Source: Sphingobacterium tabacisoli (GTDB taxonomy: Bacteria; Bacteroidota; Bacteroidia; Sphingobacteriales; Sphingobacteriaceae). From it: 64,000 nt of DNA. The position numbers and the translations under genes were made by a program. The notes beneath the pieces are model-generated. The model had not been told where the DNA came from, searched no databases, and saw only the letters and a list, made by a program, of their open reading frames with translations. The stretch lies in assembly GCF_017908035.1 (NCBI RefSeq), contig NZ_JAEQMU010000002.1, forward strand, positions 620,001 to 684,000, written 5' to 3'. Shown here in pieces: positions 55,995-64,000 of the stretch (positions are counted from its first letter, which is position 1; every line of letters starts with the position of its first letter).

Positions 55995-57290
55995 ATGCTA
56001 AAATCGTATTTAATTCTAATATGTCTGTCGGTAAGCTTCTCAGGATTTGCTCAACATTACCAATTGGACTCTGTCGTTCACCACATAAATGGAGTTCAGG
56101 TTATCGCTACTCAAAAATATGACGCTGAAAATGAGAAGGCAGAACTTATAAGGTACAAGCGACAAGGAGCAAATGATATTATTCAAAGAAGTGAGCGTAT
56201 ACAGGTAGCATATGATGACAAAGGAAATGAGCTATACCGTATCTCTTCAGTTTGGAACCCTATACGTGATACCTGGGATGAAGAAGAGAAAGTAGAACAA
56301 GAATTCAATGCTAACAACAAAGTAATCCAGTTCAGTAGCTATCAGAAAAGAAATAATCAATGGATAAAAGTGTTTGAAAACAAACGATTGTATACCCAAG
56401 ATTCAATTATAGAAACAGATTACGATACTAAGGACGATAAATTTCAGCCCATACAGAAGAGTGTATCTGTCATTAATGCATTTGATAAGATCAAAAGGCA
56501 TGAGGCTTTCCTGTGGAATGATAAAGAACAGACTTGGCAACCGTTAACCCAAACGGTAAACGGCTATCAAAAGGATACCATTATAATTGGTTTTGAGACC
56601 ATAGAGTGGAAACAAAACCAATGGCACAAACAAGAAAAAGTCGTTTATGAGTTAGGTAAAGATAGTATCAGAACAGAAAACTATATTCTTTACAAAGGGC
56701 AGAACAATAGCTGGATGCCCGTCTCCAAGTTTGAAGAAGAGTTGTGGCCGGAGCAGAACAAAAAAAAGAGCAGCAGTTATAAATGGGAGGATATTAATAG
56801 TAAATGGATGATACAGACACAAGTCGAGACCTATTTCAATAAGCAGGGCAAAGCGCAAGATATTTTATTTTCAGAAGTAGATACGACCAATAATCAATTA
56901 ATGCTTCAATTGGAGCAGATACACCTTTATGACAAAGAAGGGCGCTTGACACTTTTTCAGGATCTTTCCCATTCTTATGATGCAAGAACGGGAACACAAA
57001 GCACTGTCAAATTTGATAAAGAAGGAAATGTCATCCAAGAAAGTGCGTATGATTTTGATCCCGAAAATGATACTTGGAATGAGAAAATGACGACAGAGTT
57101 TGTATATGACAAAAGCATAGACGTGTATACGGCACCTGCCACGCGCAAGAGGCATGATTTATTTGACTTGAATCCGTACGGTTACATTACCAATAAGTCT
57201 GCGGTAAAGCAAGTGAAAATCTATCTATATGACCAGGAAAAAAAAGTTTTATCTGAAGAATTTGAGTTTTTCTATTCCTCACTTCCATAG
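55995..57290 (+). CDS. Secreted repeat protein (DUF3836-like)
   Basis: 431 residues with a signal peptide (FSGFAQ). At least eight repeats of about 45-50 residues of the type WNPIRDTWDEEEKVEQEFNAN, each with a Trp-x-x-x-x and Gln/Lys-rich strand, similar to DUF3836 or MORN-like secreted proteins of Bacteroidota. No catalytic motif. Likely extracellular or periplasmic. Last gene of the group, 11 bases behind the membrane-protein gene. Confidence 0.7.
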   Translation: MLKSYLILICLSVSFSGFAQHYQLDSVVHHINGVQVIATQKYDAENEKAELIRYKRQGANDIIQRSERIQVAYDDKGNELYRISSVWNPIRDTWDEEEKVEQEFNANNKVIQFSSYQKRNNQWIKVFENKRLYTQDSIIETDYDTKDDKFQPIQKSVSVINAFDKIKRHEAFLWNDKEQTWQPLTQTVNGYQKDTIIIGFETIEWKQNQWHKQEKVVYELGKDSIRTENYILYKGQNNSWMPVSKFEEELWPEQNKKKSSSYKWEDINSKWMIQTQVETYFNKQGKAQDILFSEVDTTNNQLMLQLEQIHLYDKEGRLTLFQDLSHSYDARTGTQSTVKFDKEGNVIQESAYDFDPENDTWNEKMTTEFVYDKSIDVYTAPATRKRHDLFDLNPYGYITNKSAVKQVKIYLYDQEKKVLSEEFEFFYSSLP

Positions 57291-57734
57291 GCTCCCTATC
57301 TACAATTGTGTACTCTAGTTTTACCGTTGTTAAGTATTAATCTTTTTATACGCTTTCCTTAAAGATAAATTTGTTTACAACATACAAGCACTTATGAAAG
57401 TACCTATGTTTGTCACCTTTATGAGAATGATCTTATTTGTTTTTCTTCTGGCAGTTCTCTAGTAATCATGTCTCAAACCTGGTTTTTATAGATTAATCTA
57501 CCGATAGAAATTTTTCTTCGATATCAACTTTTCTAATTGTTTGCTGCTATACATGCTAATCTTTTCTGTGGCAAATAGGCAGATCTACTGGTGGGAATCG
57601 ACCTGCAACGATTTTGGATTGAGGAGTTATTGGAGCCAGTGGATAATAAAATCTTACAGCCTGTTAAGGGAGCGTAGAAGACGGGATCGTATTCTAGAGA
57701 CCTTACCCTATAATTGAGGACTGAGTATAGTTCG
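57291..57734. other. Intergenic, nothing supportable
   Basis: 444 bases with no frame I can support. A stretch at about 57575-57715 has a basic, protein-like reading (SLLRERRRRDRILETL) but no start codon; possible gene remnant. Confidence 0.4.
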
Positions 57735-58625
57735 TTACTGAAGGTGTTGCTCTTTTAACAAATGTAAAAATAGCTCCATAGCAGGGCTAATCCATTTATT
57801 CGAATGTTGGGCAGTGATCATAGTAATCTTGCGTTTGAAATCCTTGATTGGTATTTCATTAACCTTTCCTTCATTCAGCTCGTTTTTAACCACAAAAAGA
57901 GGTAAGCAAGCAATTCCTAGATTACTGATTACACTTTGTTTTGTTGATTCTATACTCCATACCTCCAGAGTCTGTCCTGTAAGTTTTATTTCTTTTTCTC
58001 TTAAGTGTTCTCCAAAATAAATCTGATAAATCGCATTTGGATCATTATTAATAATAGAGATATTTTTAGTTTGATTGCTCGTGTCAAAATCACGCTCAGA
58101 AATTGCCATATCGGGTGATGCAATTATACCAATACTGAAATCCTTTATTTCGTTGACAATAATCTGTTTGTCGTATTCAAAAGCCTGATAATGAATCCCT
58201 AAATCAATTTCGTTACGTATGACTTCTTTTTGAATGTCGTAACGGTTTTTGACCTTAAGCTTTAACGTGACATCAGGAGCTTTTTTTATAAACTCTTTTA
58301 AAACCGGCTGGATAATATAAGTTAAGATACTATCAGAAACTGAAATTGTTAAACTGCCTTCTATTTTTTTGCTTTTAGAATTCAATAAGCGTATCTGTCC
58401 TATTTGGTCCTCTATTTTTTTGATGTGTGGTATCAGTTTTAATGATTGTTCAGTAGCAACCATTCTCCGGCCAATTTTTTCAAATAATGGGAATTTAACC
58501 TCATTTTCCAATTGCTGCATTTGATAGCTGATAGCCGAGAGAGAGTAGTTCAGTTCACTTGCCGCATCCTGAAAATTGCCTTTTTCTACAATTGTTTTGA
58601 AACTTCGGAGATGTTGAATGTCCAT
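57735..58625 (-). CDS. LysR-family transcriptional regulator
   Basis: 296 residues: N-terminal winged HTH (HLRSFKTIVEKGNFQDAASELNYSLSAISYQMQQLE) and a full effector-binding domain. Divergent from the TauE/SafE transporter with 169 bases between, the usual arrangement for a LysR protein that controls its neighbour. Ligand unknown; a sulfur-containing or sulfonate-type compound is possible from the partner. Confidence 0.92.
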   Translation of the reverse strand: MDIQHLRSFKTIVEKGNFQDAASELNYSLSAISYQMQQLENEVKFPLFEKIGRRMVATEQSLKLIPHIKKIEDQIGQIRLLNSKSKKIEGSLTISVSDSILTYIIQPVLKEFIKKAPDVTLKLKVKNRYDIQKEVIRNEIDLGIHYQAFEYDKQIIVNEIKDFSIGIIASPDMAISERDFDTSNQTKNISIINNDPNAIYQIYFGEHLREKEIKLTGQTLEVWSIESTKQSVISNLGIACLPLFVVKNELNEGKVNEIPIKDFKRKITMITAQHSNKWISPAMELFLHLLKEQHLQ

Positions 58626-58667
58626 ACTTCAATAAATTTGAAGTGAAGTTACAGATAATTCCGATTG

Positions 58668-58695
58668 TTTGAAGAGTTGTTGTGTGTTACTTTTG
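58668..58695 (+). promoter_or_regulatory. Promoter for the TauE/SafE gene
   Basis: TTTG at 58668-58671, 16-base spacer, and TACTTTTG (58688-58695), an exact TAnnTTTG -7 box. About 100 bases before the transporter start; the spacer is a little short. Confidence 0.55.
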
Positions 58696-58794
58696 TGAAA
58701 GTAAGTTTATATGTACCTGTTTAAATTTATAGTGGGAATTACAAATTGTATAACGGATTTTTAAAAATACATTATCAAAACTAAAAATTTCAAA

Positions 58795-59550
58795 ATGAGC
58801 GATTACTCAACGTTAAATATTTTATTAATCATCATCACGTTCTTTATTGCAGGATTTGTTAAAGGAGTGGCCGGGATGGGATTACCCACGATGGCAATGG
58901 GAATACTTAGTGTAGTTATGTCTCCACTCAGTGCTGCTTCACTTTTAATCATTCCATCCTTTGTGACCAATTTTTGGCAACTCTTTACCGGACCAAATTT
59001 CGTGGGATTAATAAAGAGATTTTGGATAATGATGGTTGGGATAATAATTGGAACGCTTGCCGGATCATGGCTACTTACGAGTGCCAATACTCCGTATACA
59101 GGAATAGTATTGGGGCTTGCTTTACTATTCTATTCTATACATGGATTGACCGCAAAACCATTGTTTACTCCTTTAAGGTTGGAACGCCGATTATCGCCAA
59201 TCATGGGATTGGTAACAGGACTTCTCAATGGAGCTACAGGTGTTTTTACGTTGCCAGCCGTTCCTTATATCCAGTCTCTGGGGCTTTCTAAAGATGATCT
59301 GATTCAGGCGCTCGGTTTAGCGTTTACGGTCTCAACAATTGCCCTGGCAGCAGGCTTATTTAAAGGTGGAGCTTTTCACCTTGGAAATATTAGTCTATCA
59401 GCGCTTGCTGTCGCTCCAGCATTGTTCGGTATGTGGACAGGCACTATAATTCGCAAGCGCATCAGTGTAAAAACTTTCCGTATTTGCTTTTTTATATTTA
59501 TTGCAGTTCTAGGTCTAGAACTAGCTCTTCATCCTATTCTGACGTCTTAA
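58795..59550 (+). CDS. TauE/SafE-family anion permease
   Basis: 251 residues with about seven or eight membrane helices and the family repeat GFVKGVAGMGLPTMAMG / VTGLLNGATGVFTLPAVPYIQSLG. TauE/SafE proteins move sulfite, sulfonates or other organic anions across the inner membrane. Substrate here is not determined; control by the LysR gene is likely. Confidence 0.9.
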   Translation: MSDYSTLNILLIIITFFIAGFVKGVAGMGLPTMAMGILSVVMSPLSAASLLIIPSFVTNFWQLFTGPNFVGLIKRFWIMMVGIIIGTLAGSWLLTSANTPYTGIVLGLALLFYSIHGLTAKPLFTPLRLERRLSPIMGLVTGLLNGATGVFTLPAVPYIQSLGLSKDDLIQALGLAFTVSTIALAAGLFKGGAFHLGNISLSALAVAPALFGMWTGTIIRKRISVKTFRICFFIFIAVLGLELALHPILTS

Positions 59551-59820
59551 TAATTTTAAAATGCAACGGCCTTTAGAAAACAGAATGACTCAACGTACAG
59601 TTCGCTCAGAAGATTTCTTCCTTTATTCCTGTTGAGAAATAAATATGTTGAGGAGATCTTAACCTAAAGACAGTTTAGATTAACCTATGTGCGTTTCGGG
59701 ATTCTCTGTTTTTGAAATTTAACATCTTTGATAGCACACCAGCAAAGGCGTTTAATAACGATAGGGACCTCTTAGGTGCAAGGGGGCGTTACCAGCGGAG
59801 ACGGACTTCAATAATTTTAA

Positions 59821-59864
59821 TTGAGAAGTAATCTTCTTTATTTTTGTAAATTGCGATCCGCAAT
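59821..59864 (+). promoter_or_regulatory. Promoter and palindrome before the ECF sigma gene
   Basis: TATTTTTG at 59839-59846 matches TAnnTTTG; TTG at 59821 is a weak -33 box (15-base spacer). A palindrome attgcg-atc-cgcaat (59850-59864) lies at the expected start of transcription, 6 bases before the start codon, a good operator candidate. Confidence 0.5.
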
Positions 59865-59869
59865 AAGAA

Positions 59870-60448
59870 ATGATCAATTACAGCCAATATAGCGATTCAG
59901 AAATAGTTTCCCTTTTTAAAGAGGGAGAACAGTTGGCATTTAATGAAATCTATCAACGGTATAGCGAGCTTTTATATGTCTTTGCCTACAAGAAACTAAA
60001 GAACGAAGTAGAAGCAATGGATGTGGTGCATGATGTTTTTGCCTGGCTACTGGAGAACGGTCAGAACCTGACCCTCAAAACATCGTTATCCAGTTACCTC
60101 TACAAGTCTGTACTTCACCGAATTTTTGACATCTTTCGAAGGAAAGAAACTTTTCAGCGTTATATTGAAATAGGAGACCATTTTATTGATGTTGACAGCG
60201 AAGAAACGGATTACCTCATTCGTGAAAAAGATATTCGTAATCTGATAGATTATGAGATAAGTGCATTACCGCCCCGTATGCGTCAGGTGTATGAATTAAA
60301 ATATAGGGAGCAGCTTACCGCCGAAGAGATCAGCGAACGTTTAGGTATTACCCCACAGACCGTAACTACCCATATCAAGCACGCTAACAAGCAGCTTCGA
60401 GATAAGTTAGGTTTATTCATTTTTATACTATACGTCCTGAATAATTAA
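59870..60448 (+). CDS. ECF RNA polymerase sigma factor
   Basis: 192 residues. Region 2 (EIYQRYSELLYVFAYKKLKNEVEAMDVVHDVFAWL) and region 4 (LPPRMRQVYELKYREQLTAEEISERLGITPQTV) are intact, of the Bacteroides-type expansion family. Released by the FecR-type anti-sigma next to it when the TonB receptor binds its ligand, it should transcribe the SusC locus behind it. Intergenic gap to fecR is 116 bases. Confidence 0.93.
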   Translation: MINYSQYSDSEIVSLFKEGEQLAFNEIYQRYSELLYVFAYKKLKNEVEAMDVVHDVFAWLLENGQNLTLKTSLSSYLYKSVLHRIFDIFRRKETFQRYIEIGDHFIDVDSEETDYLIREKDIRNLIDYEISALPPRMRQVYELKYREQLTAEEISERLGITPQTVTTHIKHANKQLRDKLGLFIFILYVLNN

Positions 60449-60564
60449 AATATTTAGCACTGTAAATCAGTGTTTTACTTATTTTTTTGATTTTTCTTTG
60501 AAAATGCTTACCCCAAAAGCTATCTCATTACGCCTTATATGTAAAGAGCAGACTAACCCCTCAT

Positions 60565-61692
60565 ATGATTAAAGAAGATATTAAAGTTATTCTTGATAAA
60601 ATTGGTACAACCGAACTTACTGTTGAAGAGCAGGCTATGGTTGATCTTTGGCTTTTTCAGCTTCACCAAAGAGACGATTCAATGCTCTCCGAAGAAGCTA
60701 TTAAATCAGCAAGTTCGCAGATCTGGACGAGACTGGATATACCGGATACCTCACCGGTATCTAAAAAACCTTTTCGCTTATGGCACAGGTGGGCGATGGT
60801 GGCCGCCATTTTTATTGCAGTAGTGGCTAGCTCCGTATTCATTCTATACCGACAAGGGGCTTCGACAGCGCTTGCAGACATCGATCAGGTCTCACCTGGC
60901 AAGGACGGTGCTACATTGACTCTAGCAGATGGAAGGGTCATAGTTATCAATGATCTTACAGTAGGAGACATCGCCGAGCAGTCAGGTGTTCTAATCACTA
61001 AGGGAGTTGATGGGCAGCTGGTGTATGAATTAAGTGGAGTAGGAGGAGTAGAAGATCAGGAGAATACCTTGTCTACCTCAAATGGGGAGACCTATCAGGT
61101 GCGACTGCCGGATGGATCTAAAGTCTGGTTAAATGCGGGGTCGAGTTTGACCTATAGCCCCCAATTGGTCCATGCGGGTAGACGTAGGGTCAAACTTGCT
61201 GGAGAAGCTTATTTTGAAGTAGCTAAGGATAAATCGAAGCCTTTCATCGTACAGACGCGTACACAGGAGGTTGAAGTTTTGGGAACTAGTTTCAATGTAA
61301 ATGCTTATTTAGACGAACCGGTTGCCAGTACAACACTAATCGAGGGATCCATTAAAATCAAGACCGAAAAAAGCGAACGATTTGTCAAGCCTGGAGAACA
61401 GGCCGTCAATAATGGGAAGGACATTCAGATCGTTCGTACAGATGTAGAGAATTGCATCGATTGGAAGGAAGGAGACTTTTACCTTAATCATGTTGATTTC
61501 AAAGTAGCTATGCGAAAAATAGCCCGATGGTACGATATGGAGGTTGTCTACGATGGCTCTATACCCGATGGTATGGAGTCCGGAGGATGGATTGCCCGGG
61601 ATAAGCCCTTATCTCAGGTACTCAAATCCATAGAATCTTCGGGTATGGTCAAATTCAAAATCGTAGGCCGAACGATTCATGTGGTTCGGTGA
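60565..61692 (+). CDS. FecR-type anti-sigma factor
   Basis: 375 residues: short cytoplasmic helical part, one membrane helix (about 75-95, MVAAIFIAVVASSVFILY), and a periplasmic FecR domain with the family phrases YQVRLPDGSKVWLNAGSSL and RRVKLAGEAYFEV, then a DUF4974-type C-terminal part (MRKIARWYDMEVVYDG). Receives the signal from the STN domain of the SusC behind it and frees the sigma factor. Same orientation and typical order. Confidence 0.93.
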   Translation: MIKEDIKVILDKIGTTELTVEEQAMVDLWLFQLHQRDDSMLSEEAIKSASSQIWTRLDIPDTSPVSKKPFRLWHRWAMVAAIFIAVVASSVFILYRQGASTALADIDQVSPGKDGATLTLADGRVIVINDLTVGDIAEQSGVLITKGVDGQLVYELSGVGGVEDQENTLSTSNGETYQVRLPDGSKVWLNAGSSLTYSPQLVHAGRRRVKLAGEAYFEVAKDKSKPFIVQTRTQEVEVLGTSFNVNAYLDEPVASTTLIEGSIKIKTEKSERFVKPGEQAVNNGKDIQIVRTDVENCIDWKEGDFYLNHVDFKVAMRKIARWYDMEVVYDGSIPDGMESGGWIARDKPLSQVLKSIESSGMVKFKIVGRTIHVVR

Positions 61693-61786
61693 AGTAAGCT
61701 TATAAATATTAAAAACTAACTAAATTTTATAAATCTAAAATTGAAAAACGATGAAACGACAAGAAACATAACTGCTAAACGATAAA

Positions 61787-61809
61787 CCAGAAGCATAAGA
61801 TGCTTCTGG
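61787..61809. repeat. Perfect hairpin before the SusC gene
   Basis: Ten-base-pair stem ccagaagcat / atgcttctgg with a three-base loop, 160 bases before the SusC start. No T run follows. Possible leader hairpin. Confidence 0.5.
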
Positions 61810-61968
61810 CCAGCTTGGAATTATAACCATTTATGACAGCAACCTCATCCGTCGAAAGCTAAGGATTGCTGTTTTACCAAACTAAACAAACTTAGCTAAA
61901 ATTGTGCGAATGTACAATTCAAGGCTTTTTGTCAGCTGCTAGGTTTGTTTAAAACTACGACAATAAAA

Positions 61969-64000
61969 ATGTATAAAACCTTTGCCAAATATATCGAGGC
62001 ATATAAAAGCCTCTTTACTAAAATCGTGCTGATTATGCGACTAACCACCATCATATTGATAGCAACCCTGATGCAGGTCAGTGCATCGACATTCGGACAG
62101 CAGATCACGCTGTCCAAAAGAAATGTATCGATAGAGTCCGCCTTAAAAGAAATCAGAAAACAAAGCGGTTACGACTTTTACTTTGACGGAAAGAGTTTGC
62201 CTAAAGATAGAGTAATTGATGTTGCATTGGCAAATGCAAGCATCGATGCAGCGATGAAAAGCGTGCTTAAAGGCCTTCCTTTTACGTACATTATCGAGGG
62301 AAATATTATTTCAATACGCAAGAATGAACAAGTGTCACCAAGCAATGTTTTGGAGGCTTCAATTGAAAATATTGATGTTCGCGGACGCGTTGTCGACGAA
62401 GGGGGAAATCCATTGGTCGGTGCCACTATCCGTGTTAAAGGAGGGGTTTCAGATGTTATCACTGATGAGAACGGACGGTTCACCTTACATAATGTTGCAC
62501 AAAATGCCACGATACAAGTGTCCTATGTAGGTTACTATAGACAAGAAATAAAAGCCGCCCAAAACCTGGGTGACATCCATCTGGAAATGCTACGGAGTGA
62601 TGTCGAAGAGGTAGAGGTAAGTTACTCTACGGGGTACCAAAACCTTTCGCGCGAGCGTAGTGCTGGTTCATTTGCCAAGCCTAATATCGATATTATGAAA
62701 AATCGCTCTTCTAGCGTAAATGTCCTGCAACGCCTGGATGGGTTAGTACCTGGACTGACTGTAAATAATGCACCATCCGGCGAAAATAATCCGCTCTTAA
62801 TCCGAGGATTGACATCTATCAATTCCACACGAGGACCTTTGATCGTTGTTGATGGAGTAGAGTTACAGGGAGTTTCTCTAGAAAGTTTGAATATGCAGGA
62901 TATCGCAGATATCACCGTATTAAAAGATGCGAGTTCTTCTTCTATTTGGGGAGCAAAAGCTGCTAATGGTGTTATTGTTATTACGACCAAGAAAGGTGCT
63001 CCTGGGCAGAAATTAAGGATTGATTACGATGGGTATCATAATATCCAAGGGCGACCAGACCTTGATTACCTGCAACGTATGAATAGCGGGCAGTTTATTG
63101 CTACAGCTCGGGAATTGTTCCCTCAATATGTGGACTATTACCCTTGGAGTAGTGTCGAGACACTATCGGCAGTTCCCCCACATTTACAGATTCAATATGC
63201 CGTGCCTCGCGGCCTTTTGACACAGCAACGCGCCGATCAGATGCTCGATAGTCTAGCTGGAATAGATAACCGGAATCAGATTACAGATATGATGTATCGA
63301 AATGCGATGACAACCAATCACACCATATCTGTCGCCAGTGGCGGCCCCGTACATTCTTTCTACGGTTCGGTCAATTATATCGGCTTACAAAGTGATACAC
63401 CGGGCGAGAAGGATAACCGGTTTAAAGTCAATCTTCGGCAGGATTTTAATATCAACAGGCATTTACAGCTTTTTTTGGTAACCGATTTGGGAACTACCCG
63501 TACGGCTGCAAATAATATAGTTAATCTCACCAGTTCAGGTGATACGGGATACACACCGATCACCACATCTATTGTCCCGTATCAATTGTTGCAGGATGCC
63601 TCTGGCAATCCGTTGACCGTAAATTATATGGGTGGATACAGTGATGCTTATCGATTGGACTATCAGGCTAGAAGCCGGGTCAATCTGGATTTTGTACCGT
63701 TGGAAGAAATGGATAGAGGCCGTACCAATGGTACAGGATTATCTGCGCGTATTGTTGGTGGTGGAAAAATAAACCTGTACAAAGGACTTCGTTTCGAGGG
63801 TACTTATGGATATAATGTCGCTTCATCAAATAACCGAGTCGTCCTAGATCAGGAAAGCTATATGGTGCGCAATGAATTGATGACTTTTACAAAGGCAGCA
63901 AATGTGAATACTATTCCTGTTTATTACCTTCCATCTACGGGGGGGCGACTGACGGAAAACAACGCTCTAACCAAAAACTGGACCGTTCGGAACCAATTGA
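61969..64000 (+). CDS. SusC-family TonB-dependent transducer with STN domain (3' end outside window)
   Basis: 677 codons visible from ATG 61969, open to the end of the window. Long N-terminal signal (RLTTIILIATLMQVSAS), then an STN domain (NVSIESALKEIRKQSGYDFYF to about 120), the part that talks to FecR. A carboxypeptidase-like domain (VRGRVVDEGGNPLVGATI), the plug (STGYQNLSRERSAGSF and DASSSSIWGAKAANGVI) and the first barrel strands follow. With sigma and FecR upstream it forms a complete surface-signalling set. The ligand and the SusD partner lie beyond the window. Confidence 0.93.
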   Translation, partial: MYKTFAKYIEAYKSLFTKIVLIMRLTTIILIATLMQVSASTFGQQITLSKRNVSIESALKEIRKQSGYDFYFDGKSLPKDRVIDVALANASIDAAMKSVLKGLPFTYIIEGNIISIRKNEQVSPSNVLEASIENIDVRGRVVDEGGNPLVGATIRVKGGVSDVITDENGRFTLHNVAQNATIQVSYVGYYRQEIKAAQNLGDIHLEMLRSDVEEVEVSYSTGYQNLSRERSAGSFAKPNIDIMKNRSSSVNVLQRLDGLVPGLTVNNAPSGENNPLLIRGLTSINSTRGPLIVVDGVELQGVSLESLNMQDIADITVLKDASSSSIWGAKAANGVIVITTKKGAPGQKLRIDYDGYHNIQGRPDLDYLQRMNSGQFIATARELFPQYVDYYPWSSVETLSAVPPHLQIQYAVPRGLLTQQRADQMLDSLAGIDNRNQITDMMYRNAMTTNHTISVASGGPVHSFYGSVNYIGLQSDTPGEKDNRFKVNLRQDFNINRHLQLFLVTDLGTTRTAANNIVNLTSSGDTGYTPITTSIVPYQLLQDASGNPLTVNYMGGYSDAYRLDYQARSRVNLDFVPLEEMDRGRTNGTGLSARIVGGGKINLYKGLRFEGTYGYNVASSNNRVVLDQESYMVRNELMTFTKAANVNTIPVYYLPSTGGRLTENNALTKNWTVRNQL

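Overview
The window comes from a Bacteroidota chromosome, most likely Sphingobacteriaceae (Sphingobacterium/Pedobacter-like). The support is four SusC/SusD-type outer-membrane uptake loci, PKD-like and DUF4843 lipoproteins, an ECF sigma/FecR/SusC relay, TlpA-family thioredoxins next to SusC/D genes, A/T-rich translation starts and TAnnTTTG-type promoter boxes. No rRNA, tRNA or CRISPR array was seen.

Layout. 1-3.7 kb: end of a lipoprotein/metallopeptidase-like gene, a TlpA protein, a thioredoxin and a secreted trypsin-like protease. 3.8-6.0 kb: a DNA-alkylation-repair-like HEAT protein facing a chimeric, eroded ORF (HTH + transglutaminase-like + cut GNAT). 6.0-11.2 kb: an uptake operon whose SusC has lost its 5' half (SusC'-SusD-DUF4843-PKD). 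11.9-26.9 kb: a starch/maltodextrin utilisation locus. It has a SusR-like membrane regulator, then on the minus strand SusC, SusD, a SusE/F protein broken by one stop codon, a periplasmic GH13 amylase, beta-phosphoglucomutase, GH65 maltose phosphorylase and a sugar MFS transporter; a PQQ-type propeller lipoprotein/exoprotein precedes it. Together these import maltodextrin, cut it in the periplasm, carry maltose inward and split it by phosphorolysis to glucose and glucose-6-phosphate.

27-33 kb is an accessory zone: a Crp/Fnr gene with an in-frame stop, a two-gene AAA ATPase/TOPRIM module that looks like a defence system, an Rpn-type nuclease, gene remnants and a small HTH protein. 33.2-45 kb: a long structured RNA element precedes a SusC-SusD-TlpA(DUF3738) operon. 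This converges on a GC-richer minus-strand set (small Cys-containing peptide, small ORFs, Crp/Fnr, HTTM membrane protein, two small membrane-anchored proteins), which is divergent from a LytTR/LytS two-component pair. I regard this locus as the best candidate for an undescribed secreted-peptide or redox system.

46.3-49 kb: an orphan lysis-like cassette (FN3 protein, 3-TM holin-like protein, CHAP-type endopeptidase, u-spanin-like lipoprotein) with an inserted dispersed repeat and an unusual shared leader sequence. 49-57 kb: DUF6713 protein, broken genes, transglutaminase-like protein, AraC regulator, TPR sensor-regulator and a run of small membrane proteins. 57.7-59.6 kb: divergent LysR / TauE-SafE pair. 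59.8-64 kb: ECF sigma factor, FecR anti-sigma and the start of a SusC with an STN domain, running off the window.
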